This document shows positions 34,901 through 41,973 of a stretch of 64,000 nt of DNA, in pieces. A model generated the notes under the pieces. That model saw only the letters and a list, made by a program, of their open reading frames with translations, was not told where the DNA came from and did not search any database. Location: contig DEHD01000008.1 in NCBI GenBank assembly GCA_002351725.1, positions 108,495 through 172,494 of the forward strand, read 5' to 3'. This DNA comes from Prevotella sp. UBA2809. GTDB lineage: Bacteria; Bacteroidota; Bacteroidia; Bacteroidales; Bacteroidaceae. How positions within the stretch are numbered: position 1 is the stretch's first letter; each line of letters begins with the position of its first letter. The translations under genes were made by a program, and so were the position numbers.

Positions 34901-35122
34901 CCATACCGGACAAGCATCATAGGCAGCATTGGTGGTTAGTTGTCGAGCCTTACCTCCTGTAGCAGCTACTGTATAAACATCACCTTTATACGAAAAGGCT
35001 ATGGTTTTGCCATCAGGTGAGATGGCAGTGTACCGCATCCATAGCGGTCCCTCTTCGGCATGCGAACTAAGCCCCGCCATAAGGAGCCCAGCAGCCAAAA
35101 ACAATTTACTAGTCTTCATCAC
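31904..35122 (-). CDS. Tricorn-like S41 protease with beta-propeller and PDZ domain
   Basis: This 1072-residue exported protein begins with a signal peptide (about 1-22). WD40-like/TolB-like propeller repeats with SPDGK motifs fill about 25-540, interrupted by a Lys/Asp/Glu-rich spacer (about 555-595, KDAKKDEKKDDKDAKKKD). A core region, a PDZ domain (about 770-850, VVAGCVIEAIDGVAI) and an S41 protease domain with the likely nucleophile in DDYSNGHGFPW follow. It is expected to degrade peptides in the periplasm. It is monocistronic, with a terminator of the upstream kor operon before it. Confidence 0.9.
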   Translation of the reverse strand: MMKTSKLFLAAGLLMAGLSSHAEEGPLWMRYTAISPDGKTIAFSYKGDVYTVAATGGKARQLTTNAAYDACPVWSPDGTKLAFASSREGSMDVYVMDAHGSEPVRLTTNSTNEMPMVWKDNEHVLFSASWMPSAQSILFPGDNQVYEVSIKGGRPRMFSTLPMEDISFAKDGRMLYHDYKGYEDPFRKHHQSPICRDIWMVQDGHYTRLTDFKGEDRTPRWADDNSYYYTSEEDGTFNVYRRNIDGSGKKQLSHHKMNPVRYLSVSNEGTLCYSQNGEIYTLKEGSEPQKVNVSITADRQDKDLIRQLRSSGVTEISLSPDAKEVAFILRGDIFVTSVEYKTTKQITNTPQQERSVDFAPDGRSLVYCAERGGVWQIYQTKLKNKNEKLFTYATALDEERLTQSNETSLQPQYSPDGKEVAYFKNRSELCVINLKTGRERTVLDGKYNFSYRDGDLWFEWSPDSKWLLASYIGTGGWNSSDIALINASGNGEVHNLTESGYNEGSARWVLGGKAMLFESDRAGYRSHGSWGAESDYYVMFFDVDAYDRFTMSKEDKEILEEAEKDAKKDEKKDDKDAKKKDSKKKNAEKPKAEKLLTFDLENCRDRIVRVTDNSAHMGDAVLKGDTLYYQAAFEGGLDLWVHYLREDKTELLMKGVGGGRMFADKKFNNLFLASRGGIKKLDLGKKSTKNVDFETVFNYRPYEEREYLFDHIWRQVKDKFYVENLHQVDWEGYRDNYRRFLPYINNEYDFKDMLSEMLGELNASHTGARYYPNGASLSTASLGVFIDQNYQGDGLRIEEVIKRSPLAQKKTGVVAGCVIEAIDGVAIKANDDYFPLLDGKAGKRVRLTIMNPTTGKRNDMTIKAIGRSTLNELLYKRWVDRQREMTDSLSGGKLAYVHVKAMDSPSFRTVYRELLSDKNRNRVAAVVDERHNGGGWLHDDLCTLLSGKKYQEFVPHGKYVGSDPYNKWVKPSCVLMCEDDYSNGHGFPWVYKELKIGKLIGTPVAGTMTAVWWETLQNGMVFGIPQVGCRDMRGVFGENTTLYPDIEVYNTPEDYINGRDRQLERAVEEMLR

Positions 35123-35149
35123 GTTTTTTAAGTTTATTTATTGTGTTTG

Positions 35150-35192
35150 AAAAGAAGGGCAAGCAGTTTTTAATGTGCTTGCCCTCTATTTT
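35150..35192 (-). terminator. Terminator of the kor operon
   Basis: Minus strand: GGGCAAGCA (35183-35175) pairs with TGCTTGCCC (35165-35157), followed by TTCTTTTC. It lies after the gamma subunit gene. Confidence 0.8.
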
Positions 35193-35205
35193 ATATTTAT
35201 TGGAT

Positions 35206-35751
35206 TTATTTGATCTCTTCAATAATCTTGGCACCTTCTTTCAGCGCCTCCATATTCAGAGGAATCAATCCGTGATGACGCTCAGGCAGTGTTTTAAACA
35301 AAGCCTTCTCAACACCCTTGTCGCTAACAACAGGAGCAACCTTGAGCAATCCACCCAGAACAATCATGTTGAACACCTTACCGTTCTTCATCTCGGCAGC
35401 CTTGTCCATGGCGTTGATCTCGTAAACGGTAATATCCTTACGGGTTGGCTTATTGATAATACCAAAGCCATCGTAGATAAGGATTCCACCAGGTTTGATC
35501 TTTGGCTCGAACTTCTCGAGTGAAGGCTGGTTCAGCACTACTGCGATATCGTACTTGCTAAGGATAGGCGAAGAGATACGCTCGTCGCTAACGATAACTG
35601 TAACGTTGGCAGTACCGCCACGCTGCTCAGGACCATAGGCAGGCATCCAAGTAACCTCTTTATCCTCCATCAGTCCGCTATAAGCCAGAATCTTACCCAT
35701 TGAGAGTACGCCCTGACCTCCGAAACCAGAAATAATTATTTCTTTTTTCAT
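35206..35751 (-). CDS. korC: 2-oxoacid:ferredoxin oxidoreductase, gamma subunit
   Basis: This 181-residue subunit of the Kor/Vor type has SGFGGQGVLSMGKILAYSG at the N-terminus and MPAYGPEQRGGTANVTVIVSDE. It closes the CoA-side of the enzyme. It is the last gene of an operon of ferredoxin, alpha, beta and gamma subunits. Whether the enzyme prefers 2-oxoglutarate (Kor) or branched-chain oxoacids (Vor) cannot be told from sequence; the symbol is provisional. Confidence 0.88.
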   Translation of the reverse strand: MKKEIIISGFGGQGVLSMGKILAYSGLMEDKEVTWMPAYGPEQRGGTANVTVIVSDERISSPILSKYDIAVVLNQPSLEKFEPKIKPGGILIYDGFGIINKPTRKDITVYEINAMDKAAEMKNGKVFNMIVLGGLLKVAPVVSDKGVEKALFKTLPERHHGLIPLNMEALKEGAKIIEEIK

Positions 35752-35753
35752 AA

Positions 35754-35788
35754 CTATTCACTTTTCACTATTCACTATTCACTTCTCA
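35754..35788. repeat. Heptamer array (CTATTCA) between korC and korB
   Basis: Five 7-bp units (CTATTCA, CTTTTCA, CTATTCA, CTATTCA, CTTCTCA) fill the gap and overlap the korB stop. The same unit recurs at 38221-38262. Confidence 0.8.
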
Positions 35789-36627
35789 CCTGTTGTGTCC
35801 TTGAGGTCTCCCTTTGGATAGAAGGGGAACATATTCTCCTTCATCCATTCATTAGCCTTGGCAGGAGTAAGCTTCCAACCGCTATTACATGTAGAAACAA
35901 ACTCTACAAGACTTGAACCCTTGCCAGCCATCGAAGCCTCGAAAGCCTTACGCAGAGCCTTCTTTGCCTTAAGGATAGAGGCTACACTCTCAACACTCTG
36001 ACGAGTAACGTAGCAGGTTCCTTCCAGCTGAGCTGCGATATCAGCCATCTTAAGAGGATAACCATGAATCTCTGGATCACGTCCATAAGGACATGTAGAA
36101 GTCTTCTGACCAATAAGTGTTGTAGGAGCCATCTGACCACCTGTCATACCGTAAATAGCATTGTTAACGAAGATGATAACGATGTTCTCTCCACGGTTCA
36201 GGGCGTGAATGGTCTCACAAGTACCGATACAAGCAAGGTCGCCATCACCCTGATAGGTGAACACCAGGCGATCGGGCCAAGTGCGCTTGATACCTGTGGC
36301 CAGTGCGGGAGCACGACCGTGGGCAGCCTCCTGCCAGTCAATATCTATATAGTTGTAGGCAAACACGGCACAGCCTACAGGCGAAACACCTACAGCCTTA
36401 TCTGCCATACCCATCTCCTCGATGACCTCGGCAACCAACTTATGTACCACACCATGGCTACAGCCTGGGCAGTAGTGCATATTGTTGTCGTTCATCAACG
36501 TCGGCTTTTTGCAGACGATGTTCTCTGGTTGAGCGATGCTCTTCCTCAATTGCGACTCGGCATAGTTGGAGCGAGCTCCACTCTGCTCTCGCTGCTCATT
36601 CGGTTGAACTATTTGATTTCTATCCAT
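35779..36627 (-). CDS. korB: 2-oxoacid:ferredoxin oxidoreductase, beta (ThDP) subunit
   Basis: This 282-residue subunit binds ThDP and probably a [4Fe-4S] cluster. Visible are MHYCPGCSHGVVHKL, SPVGCAVFAYNYIDID, the ThDP-Mg motif YQGDGDLACIGTCETIHALNRGENI with NNAIYGMTGGQ, and a distal Cys (STCNSGW). About 30 extra N-terminal residues (NEQREQSGARSNYAES) precede the conserved KKPTLM; a shorter start inside cannot be excluded. It works with the alpha and gamma subunits in anaerobic oxoacid oxidation or reductive carboxylation. Confidence 0.88.
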   Translation of the reverse strand: MDRNQIVQPNEQREQSGARSNYAESQLRKSIAQPENIVCKKPTLMNDNNMHYCPGCSHGVVHKLVAEVIEEMGMADKAVGVSPVGCAVFAYNYIDIDWQEAAHGRAPALATGIKRTWPDRLVFTYQGDGDLACIGTCETIHALNRGENIVIIFVNNAIYGMTGGQMAPTTLIGQKTSTCPYGRDPEIHGYPLKMADIAAQLEGTCYVTRQSVESVASILKAKKALRKAFEASMAGKGSSLVEFVSTCNSGWKLTPAKANEWMKENMFPFYPKGDLKDTTGEK

Positions 36628-36642
36628 TTTCTATTAATTTTG

Positions 36643-36701
36643 GCAACGGACTACACGACTAACACGACTTTTCTTAATCCTTAAGTCCTGTTGTCCGTTG
36701 C
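36643..36701. repeat. GCAACGGACTACA palindromic element, copy A
   Basis: GCAACGGACTACACGAC ... GTCCTGTTGTCCGTTGC forms a long imperfect stem between the alpha and beta subunit genes, overlapping the alpha stop. A second copy is at 43120-43186. Inside an operon it may affect transcript level or stability. Confidence 0.75.
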
Positions 36702-37786
36702 TACATAATTTTCTCTTTTAACGCTTTAACAATTTCCTCAGGATCGGGAACGATACCACCCAGACGTCCGAACTGCTCTACGGGCACAGCGCCGTTAACA
36801 GCCAGGCGAACATCCTGTACCATCTGGCCGGCATTAATCTCTGCAACGAGAATACCCTTTACCTTCTTCGACAGTTCAGCAATCTGCTTCTCTGGGAATG
36901 GGAACAGTGTGATAGGACGGAACAAGCCAACCTTGATACCCTGCTCACGAGCAATCTCTACCGACTTTTCTGCGATACGGGCTGCACTACCGAATGCTAC
37001 TATAGCATACTCGGCATCGTCCATAAGTGTCTGCTCAAAACGAACCTCGTTCTCTTGAATCTTAGCATACTTCTCCTGCAGAGCGATGTTACGCTTCTCC
37101 ATTGCCTCAGGCTTAAGCTCGAGCGATGTAATAACAACACGCTCACGGTTCTTTGGCTTACCAGTAGAAGCCCAAGGACACTGCTTAATAACCTCCTCAT
37201 CAGTACGACGAGGCTTGAATGGAGGCAGAACAACCTTCTCCATCATCTGACCGATAACACCATCGCTCAGAATCATTGCAGGGTTGCGATACTTGAAGGC
37301 GAGCTCGAAGGCAAGATCAACGAAATCTGCCATCTCCTGAACAGAAGAAGGAGCCAATACGATAACCTTGTAGTCGCCGTTACCACCACCACGAGTAGCC
37401 TGGAAATAGTCACCCTGTGAAGGCTGGATAGTACCCAGACCAGGGCCTCCACGCTGTACATTAACAAACACACCCGGCACCTCGGCACCAGCCATGTAAG
37501 TGATACCCTCCTGCATCAGTGCGATACCAGGAGACGAACTTGAAGTCATGGCACGCTTACCAGCTCCGGCAGCGCCATAAACCATGTAGATACTGGCCAG
37601 CTCGCTCTCAGCCTGAACCACCTGCATACCGGTAGTCTCCCAAGGCTTAAGCTCAGCCAGAGTCTCGATCACTTCACTCTGCGGAGTAATAGGATAGCCG
37701 AAATAGCCGTCGCATCCGCAACGAATAGCAGCGTGGGCAATAGCCTCGTTGCCTTTCATCAATACAACTTCTTTTTCTTCTGCCAT
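36701..37786 (-). CDS. korA: 2-oxoacid:ferredoxin oxidoreductase, alpha subunit
   Basis: This 361-residue subunit has the pyrimidine-binding domain: GNEAIAHAAIRCGCDGYFGYPITPQSEV near the N-terminus, QAESELASIYMVYGAAGAGKRAMTSSSSPG (the ThDP-activating Glu region), and the C-terminal domain with LVAEINAGQMVQDVRLAV. Length is typical of the 3-methyl-2-oxobutanoate/2-oxoglutarate family. It follows the ferredoxin gene by 2 bases. Confidence 0.9.
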   Translation of the reverse strand: MAEEKEVVLMKGNEAIAHAAIRCGCDGYFGYPITPQSEVIETLAELKPWETTGMQVVQAESELASIYMVYGAAGAGKRAMTSSSSPGIALMQEGITYMAGAEVPGVFVNVQRGGPGLGTIQPSQGDYFQATRGGGNGDYKVIVLAPSSVQEMADFVDLAFELAFKYRNPAMILSDGVIGQMMEKVVLPPFKPRRTDEEVIKQCPWASTGKPKNRERVVITSLELKPEAMEKRNIALQEKYAKIQENEVRFEQTLMDDAEYAIVAFGSAARIAEKSVEIAREQGIKVGLFRPITLFPFPEKQIAELSKKVKGILVAEINAGQMVQDVRLAVNGAVPVEQFGRLGGIVPDPEEIVKALKEKIM

Positions 37787-37788
37787 AA

Positions 37789-38019
37789 TTATTCCTCCAC
37801 TTTTTTACGATACACGGTGATACATCCATCTGGGCAGACGATGCCACACGAAGCACAGCCTACGCAGGCCTCCTCGTTGACAGCCTCCACGTATGGGTAG
37901 CCGTGCAGATTAACTTTGTTGGCAAGGGCGATAACCTTCTGAGGGCAAGCGATGATGCAGAGGCTGCATCCCTTACACCTCTCGGTATTCACCTCAATAG
38001 CGCCTTTCATTTTTGCCAT
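37789..38019 (-). CDS. korD: Ferredoxin subunit, two [4Fe-4S] clusters
   Basis: This 76-residue protein has two cluster motifs: CKGCSLCIIACP (about 15-26) and CVGCASCGIVCP (about 52-63). It carries electrons from the ThDP subunit to external ferredoxin. It sits 11 bases after the TPR gene and 2 before the alpha subunit gene. Confidence 0.92.
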   Translation of the reverse strand: MAKMKGAIEVNTERCKGCSLCIIACPQKVIALANKVNLHGYPYVEAVNEEACVGCASCGIVCPDGCITVYRKKVEE

Positions 38020-38030
38020 TTCAGTATTTG

Positions 38031-38228
38031 TTATGGATTATACATATCTTTACAATAGAAAGCCATGATGTCGTCAAGCATCTTCTTGGCTTCAACGGCA
38101 GGACTCTCAGGGTCAAGTTCAATGGCTTTGATATAGGCGTTTATAGCCTCGTGCCACTGTCCGCGCTTACGCGCCTCATTTCCCTGCTGATAAAACTCCG
38201 TCGCCGACATCACTTCTTCACTCATCAC
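38031..38228 (-). CDS. Small TPR-repeat protein
   Basis: This 65-residue protein contains one and a half tetratricopeptide repeats (YQQGNEARKRGQWHEAINAYIKAIELDPES). Such short TPR genes are regularly found just before Kor-type operons in Bacteroidales and may help assembly; that role is inferred from position only. Confidence 0.75.
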   Translation of the reverse strand: MMSEEVMSATEFYQQGNEARKRGQWHEAINAYIKAIELDPESPAVEAKKMLDDIMAFYCKDMYNP

Positions 38229-38262
38229 TATTCACTATTCACAATTCACTATTCACTACTTA
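38221..38262. repeat. Heptamer array (CTATTCA) between TPR gene and folD
   Basis: About six 7-bp units (CTCATCA, CTATTCA, CTATTCA, CAATTCA, CTATTCA, CTACTTA). It overlaps the start of the TPR gene and the end of folD. Confidence 0.8.
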
Positions 38263-39134
38263 TAGTACTCCTTCTTACCAGCTGCAAGTGTATTCTTCAT
38301 CAGCGAGCAGATGGTCATAGGTCCAACTCCACCAGGAACAGGTGTGATGTAAGAACACTTAGGAGCTACTTCGTCGAACTTAACGTCACCATTCAGACGG
38401 AATCCTGTCTTGCGGGTAGCATCAGGAACGCGGGTTGTACCAACGTCAACGATTACTGCACCATCCTTTACCATATCAGCCGTAACAAAGTCGGGCTGAC
38501 CGATAGCAGCAATAATAATGTCAGCAGCACGGCACTCCTCTTTCAGAGTCTTTGAACGAGAGTGACATACTGTTACTGTAGCGTCGCCATACTGCTTCTG
38601 CATCATCAGCTGAGCCATTGGCTTGCCAACAATGTTTGAGCGACCCAGTATAACGCACTTCTTACCACTGGTCTCAATACCATAGCGCTTAAGCAGAGTT
38701 ATGATGCCGAGTGGTGTTGCAGAGATGAAGCATGGCAGTCCGATAGCCATACGACCTACATTGATGGGATGGAATCCATCTACATCCTTGCGATAGTCGA
38801 TAGCCTCGATGATTTTCTGCTCGTCGATGTGCTTTGGCAAAGGCAACTGTACGATGAATCCATCTACATCGTCGTCTTTGTTCAGCTTGTCAACACATGC
38901 CAGCAGTTCAGCTTCGGTGATGTCATCCTCAAAGCGGATTAGTGTACTCTTAAAGCCACAAGCCTCACAGGCCAGCACTTTATTTTTCACATAAGTCTCC
39001 GATCCCCCATCGTGGCCCACCAATACGGCAGCCAGATGGGGCTGTTTGCCTCCTGCGGCTACAATCTCTTTTACCTCCTCAGCAATCTCGGCCTTGATAG
39101 CCGCTGCTGTCGCTTTTCCGTCAATTAGTTGCAT
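38256..39134 (-). CDS. folD: Methylenetetrahydrofolate dehydrogenase / cyclohydrolase
   Basis: This 292-residue bifunctional one-carbon enzyme shows the conserved TYVKNKVLACEACG with the catalytic Lys, DGFIVQLPLPKHID, the NADP-binding GRSNIVGKPMAQLM, and the C-terminal PVPGGVGPMTICSLM. ATG 39134 (MQLIDGKA) is the family start; the longer frame upstream runs into the TerB gene. It lies 4 bases after that gene. Confidence 0.95.
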   Translation of the reverse strand: MQLIDGKATAAAIKAEIAEEVKEIVAAGGKQPHLAAVLVGHDGGSETYVKNKVLACEACGFKSTLIRFEDDITEAELLACVDKLNKDDDVDGFIVQLPLPKHIDEQKIIEAIDYRKDVDGFHPINVGRMAIGLPCFISATPLGIITLLKRYGIETSGKKCVILGRSNIVGKPMAQLMMQKQYGDATVTVCHSRSKTLKEECRAADIIIAAIGQPDFVTADMVKDGAVIVDVGTTRVPDATRKTGFRLNGDVKFDEVAPKCSYITPVPGGVGPMTICSLMKNTLAAGKKEYYK

Positions 39135-39138
39135 ATAT

Positions 39139-39771
39139 TTAGTTTTGTTTAATCCATTGCCATTCATCCTTGGCATCCTGGGTTTTCTGGGCATCAAGGT
39201 GCATAAGTGCGTCAACATCAGTTGCTTTCAGTCCGATGTAGATAGCCACCTCTTTCAGCGCCTCAACCTCTGTATCGGTAACATTGGCATCGCTCTTGAC
39301 GATTAATGCCAGCATACTCAGCATCTGGTAGCGCAGGTCTTCACTCAATGCCGAAGCAATCTGACTGCCACAGTCGCCTACCATCTGTAGGAAGGCCATG
39401 GGCTTGCGTGCTTCCATCTCGGCGCGTTTTGCGATGATTTTCTTCACAACATCCATACCTTCTGCCTCGGCTTCCTCGCCAAAGTTCTCACGAAGGAATT
39501 TTCCCAAGAACTCATATTCCTCGGGCTCTACTTTGCCGTCGGCCAGAATGATGTGGGATGCCATAAGCAGCATCGAGAACAGGAAACTGTTACGCAGATT
39601 CTCCCTTACAGGCGAATTGACATTAAATGTGTTACGGAACTCGTCGGTAATAACTACCTCCTCGGCCGATTTCTTTGACTCCGAAGCCTTTGCGACTTCC
39701 TCGGTCAAATCCTTCATAGGGCCTTCCTCGAAGACGCCTATCAGGTTGCTAATCCAATTTCCAAATGCCAT
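39139..39771 (-). CDS. TerB-like protein
   Basis: This 210-residue soluble helical protein has a TerB-type core (about 60-200: FLFSMLLMASHIILADGKVEPEEYEFLGKFL and LSMLALIVKSDANVTDTEVEALKEVAIYIGL). It resembles the central part of the TerB-DnaJ protein at 62801-63616, so the two are probably distant paralogues. The function is unknown; TerB domains are associated with membrane and stress complexes. It sits between ffh and folD in a likely operon. Confidence 0.75.
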   Translation of the reverse strand: MAFGNWISNLIGVFEEGPMKDLTEEVAKASESKKSAEEVVITDEFRNTFNVNSPVRENLRNSFLFSMLLMASHIILADGKVEPEEYEFLGKFLRENFGEEAEAEGMDVVKKIIAKRAEMEARKPMAFLQMVGDCGSQIASALSEDLRYQMLSMLALIVKSDANVTDTEVEALKEVAIYIGLKATDVDALMHLDAQKTQDAKDEWQWIKQN

Positions 39772-39813
39772 ACGCTTAAAAATTTATGTTCTTATGTACT
39801 TTTGTCTAAGATA

Positions 39814-41175
39814 CTAGAACTTAGGCATACCACCACGCATCTTCATGGCGGCAGCCATCTGAGCCATCTTCGAAGAGTTCAGACCAGTAACCATCTTCAT
39901 CATCTTACGGGTCTGGTCAAACTGCTTCATCAGTCGGTTCACCTCTTCGAGCTTTGTACCAGAACCCTTTGCAATACGGATTCGGCGGCTCTGGTTGATG
40001 ATATCTGGATTGGCGCGCTCCTTTGGTGTCATCGAGTTGATGATAGCCTCAATGCCCTTAAACGCGTCGTCATCAATATCCAAATCCTTAATCTGCTTAC
40101 CTACTCCAGGAATCATACCTGCCAGATCCTTGATGTTACCCATCTTCTTGATCTGTTGTATCTGACCCATGAAGTCATCGAAGTCGAACTTGTTCTTACG
40201 AATCTTCTTCTCAAGTTTCTTAGCCTCTTCCTCATCGAACTGCTGCTGGGCACGCTCTACCAGGCTCACGATATCACCCATACCGAGAATACGGTCGGCC
40301 ATACGTTCTGGGTAGAACACGTCGATAGCCTCCATCTTCTCGCCTGTACCTACAAACTTGATTGGCTTTGTAACTACTGTGCGGATTGAGAGTGCAGCAC
40401 CACCTCGGGTGTCACCATCAAGCTTGGTAAGAACAACTCCATCGAAATCCAGACGGTCGTTAAACTCCTTAGCGGTGTTAACAGCGTCCTGACCAGTCAT
40501 TGAGTCAACAACAAACAGAGTCTCGTTAGGATTGATAGCATTCTTCAGAGTCTCAATCTCATTCATCATCTCCTCGTCGACAGCCAGTCGACCAGCGGTA
40601 TCGATGATAACCACGTCGTTTGCTTTCGACTTTGCCTCCTGCAACGCGTGATTGGCTATTTCTACTACGTTCTTGTTTTCGGGCTCAGAGTATACAGGAA
40701 CACCAACACTCTCACCTACTACCTTAAGCTGCTCGATAGCTGCAGGACGATACACGTCGCAGGCTACCAACAGAGGCTTCTTGTGATTACGCTCCTTAAG
40801 CATCTTAGCCAGCTTACCGCTGAATGTGGTTTTACCTGAACCCTGCAGACCTGACATCAAAATGATGGCAGGAGCACCTGCACGGCCCTCTACCTTCAGC
40901 TCTGCAGCCTTACCACCCATCAACTCAGCCAACTCATCGTGAACAATCTTCACCATCAGCTGACTAGGCTTAACGGCAGTAAGCACATTCATACCAAGTG
41001 CCTTCTGCTTAACTGTATCTGTAAATGTCTTGGCTACTTTATAGTTTACGTCTGCATCAAGCAGCGCACGACGTACATCTTTCAGCGTCTCAGCTACGTT
41101 TATCTCGGTGATTTTTCCTTCACCTTTCAGAATCTTAAACGAGCGTTCTAGTCTATCACTTAAATTCTCAAACAT
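39814..41175 (-). CDS. ffh: Signal recognition particle protein Ffh
   Basis: This 453-residue GTPase targets nascent membrane proteins to the Sec translocon together with SRP RNA and FtsY. It has an N domain (about 1-90), a G domain with GLQGSGKTT (109-117), DTAGRLAVDEEM, TKLDGDTRGGAALS, and a methionine-rich M domain (about 330-453, ending MAQMAAAMKMRGGMPKF). A promoter box lies 23 bases before the ATG. Confidence 0.97.
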   Translation of the reverse strand: MFENLSDRLERSFKILKGEGKITEINVAETLKDVRRALLDADVNYKVAKTFTDTVKQKALGMNVLTAVKPSQLMVKIVHDELAELMGGKAAELKVEGRAGAPAIILMSGLQGSGKTTFSGKLAKMLKERNHKKPLLVACDVYRPAAIEQLKVVGESVGVPVYSEPENKNVVEIANHALQEAKSKANDVVIIDTAGRLAVDEEMMNEIETLKNAINPNETLFVVDSMTGQDAVNTAKEFNDRLDFDGVVLTKLDGDTRGGAALSIRTVVTKPIKFVGTGEKMEAIDVFYPERMADRILGMGDIVSLVERAQQQFDEEEAKKLEKKIRKNKFDFDDFMGQIQQIKKMGNIKDLAGMIPGVGKQIKDLDIDDDAFKGIEAIINSMTPKERANPDIINQSRRIRIAKGSGTKLEEVNRLMKQFDQTRKMMKMVTGLNSSKMAQMAAAMKMRGGMPKF

Positions 41176-41197
41176 ATTACCTTACTTTTTTAGGGCG

Positions 41198-41205
41198 CAA
41201 AGTTA
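41198..41205 (-). promoter_or_regulatory. ffh promoter -7 element
   Basis: Minus-strand TAACTTTG followed by C, 23 bases before the ffh ATG. Confidence 0.55.
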
Positions 41206-41246
41206 CAAAATAAAAATGATACTCCCAAACTTTACCCGCCGTTTTT

Positions 41247-41867
41247 TCATTTTTCTTTTATATCTGTTGATTTATCTCGCGTACTGAACTCGCATCCGCA
41301 ATATTGCTGATTGTAGAAATTATACTCCTTAAGCAGCTGATTGCGGCGTTCATACAGTCCTCCCTTGCGCCAGTTCTGGGCCCAGTATTTGGGTGATGGC
41401 AGGTCGGGTGATGGGTGTTGGCTGATAGTCTGTTCGGCAATAAGGCCGGCTTGGTTTATCTGCTCTAAGCTCTTCCACCTCGATGACGCAAGCGTAGTGG
41501 TGAAGTATTGTATGTTTAGTTCCTGAGCCTTTTTGGCTGCGGCTATCAGGCGCAGCGTAAAGCAGCGTTCACAACGGCGACCACGCTCGGGTTCCCCCTC
41601 AAGACCGCACACTCCATGCAACCACTCTTCGTGGTCATAATCCCCATCAATCCAGGTAAGTCCCAAGCTCTCAGCATGACGCTTACTTTCCTTCTTTCTG
41701 ATTTCGTATTCCTCTCTGGGCCAGATATTTGGATTAAAATAATAAATTACAGGTCGAACTCCGTTTGCCATCATCCATTCCACGATAGCACTCGAACATG
41801 GGGCACAACAGGCATGCAACAGCACTTCCTTAAGTCCCTCCGGTTTCTGTATAGCTGGTTGTTTCAT
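41247..41867 (-). CDS. queH: Epoxyqueuosine reductase QueH, with repeat insertion
   Basis: From ATG 41867 (MKQPAIQKPEG) the protein has 206 residues. It reduces epoxyqueuosine in tRNA to queuosine. Conserved cysteines are in HACCAPCSS, CERCFTLRL and the C-terminal YCGCEFS, as expected for a metal/cluster site. Residues about 147-160 (ISQHPSPDLPSPKYW) are encoded by GGGTGAT heptamers before the conserved NWRKGGLYERRN. The promoter box ends about 7 bases before the ATG, so the mRNA may be leaderless. Confidence 0.9.
   Translation of the reverse strand: MKQPAIQKPEGLKEVLLHACCAPCSSAIVEWMMANGVRPVIYYFNPNIWPREEYEIRKKESKRHAESLGLTWIDGDYDHEEWLHGVCGLEGEPERGRRCERCFTLRLIAAAKKAQELNIQYFTTTLASSRWKSLEQINQAGLIAEQTISQHPSPDLPSPKYWAQNWRKGGLYERRNQLLKEYNFYNQQYCGCEFSTRDKSTDIKEK
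41391..41426. repeat. Heptamer array (GGGTGAT) inside queH
   Basis: GGGTGAT, GGCAGGT, then GGGTGAT, GGGTGTT, GGCTGAT: degenerate 7-bp units in frame, same unit as in cbiB and cobT. Confidence 0.75.
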
Positions 41868-41873
41868 CGGGTG

Positions 41874-41881
41874 CAAAATTA
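41874..41881 (-). promoter_or_regulatory. queH promoter -7 element, possibly leaderless
   Basis: Minus-strand TAATTTTG followed by C; transcription would begin at about the first base of the ATG at 41867. Confidence 0.45.
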
Positions 41882-41935
41882 CACAATATTATTGTTAATC
41901 TTCGCAAATCTTGTCTTTATTTCACATAAAATGCG

Positions 41936-41943
41936 TATCTTCG
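41936..41943 (+). promoter_or_regulatory. Promoter -7 element of the PIG-L gene
   Basis: TATCTTCG, a near match to TAnnTTTG, with TTG about 22 bases upstream; 31 bases before ATG 41974. Confidence 0.4.
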
Positions 41944-41973
41944 CCGAAAATTTATACTTTACTACATTATAAC

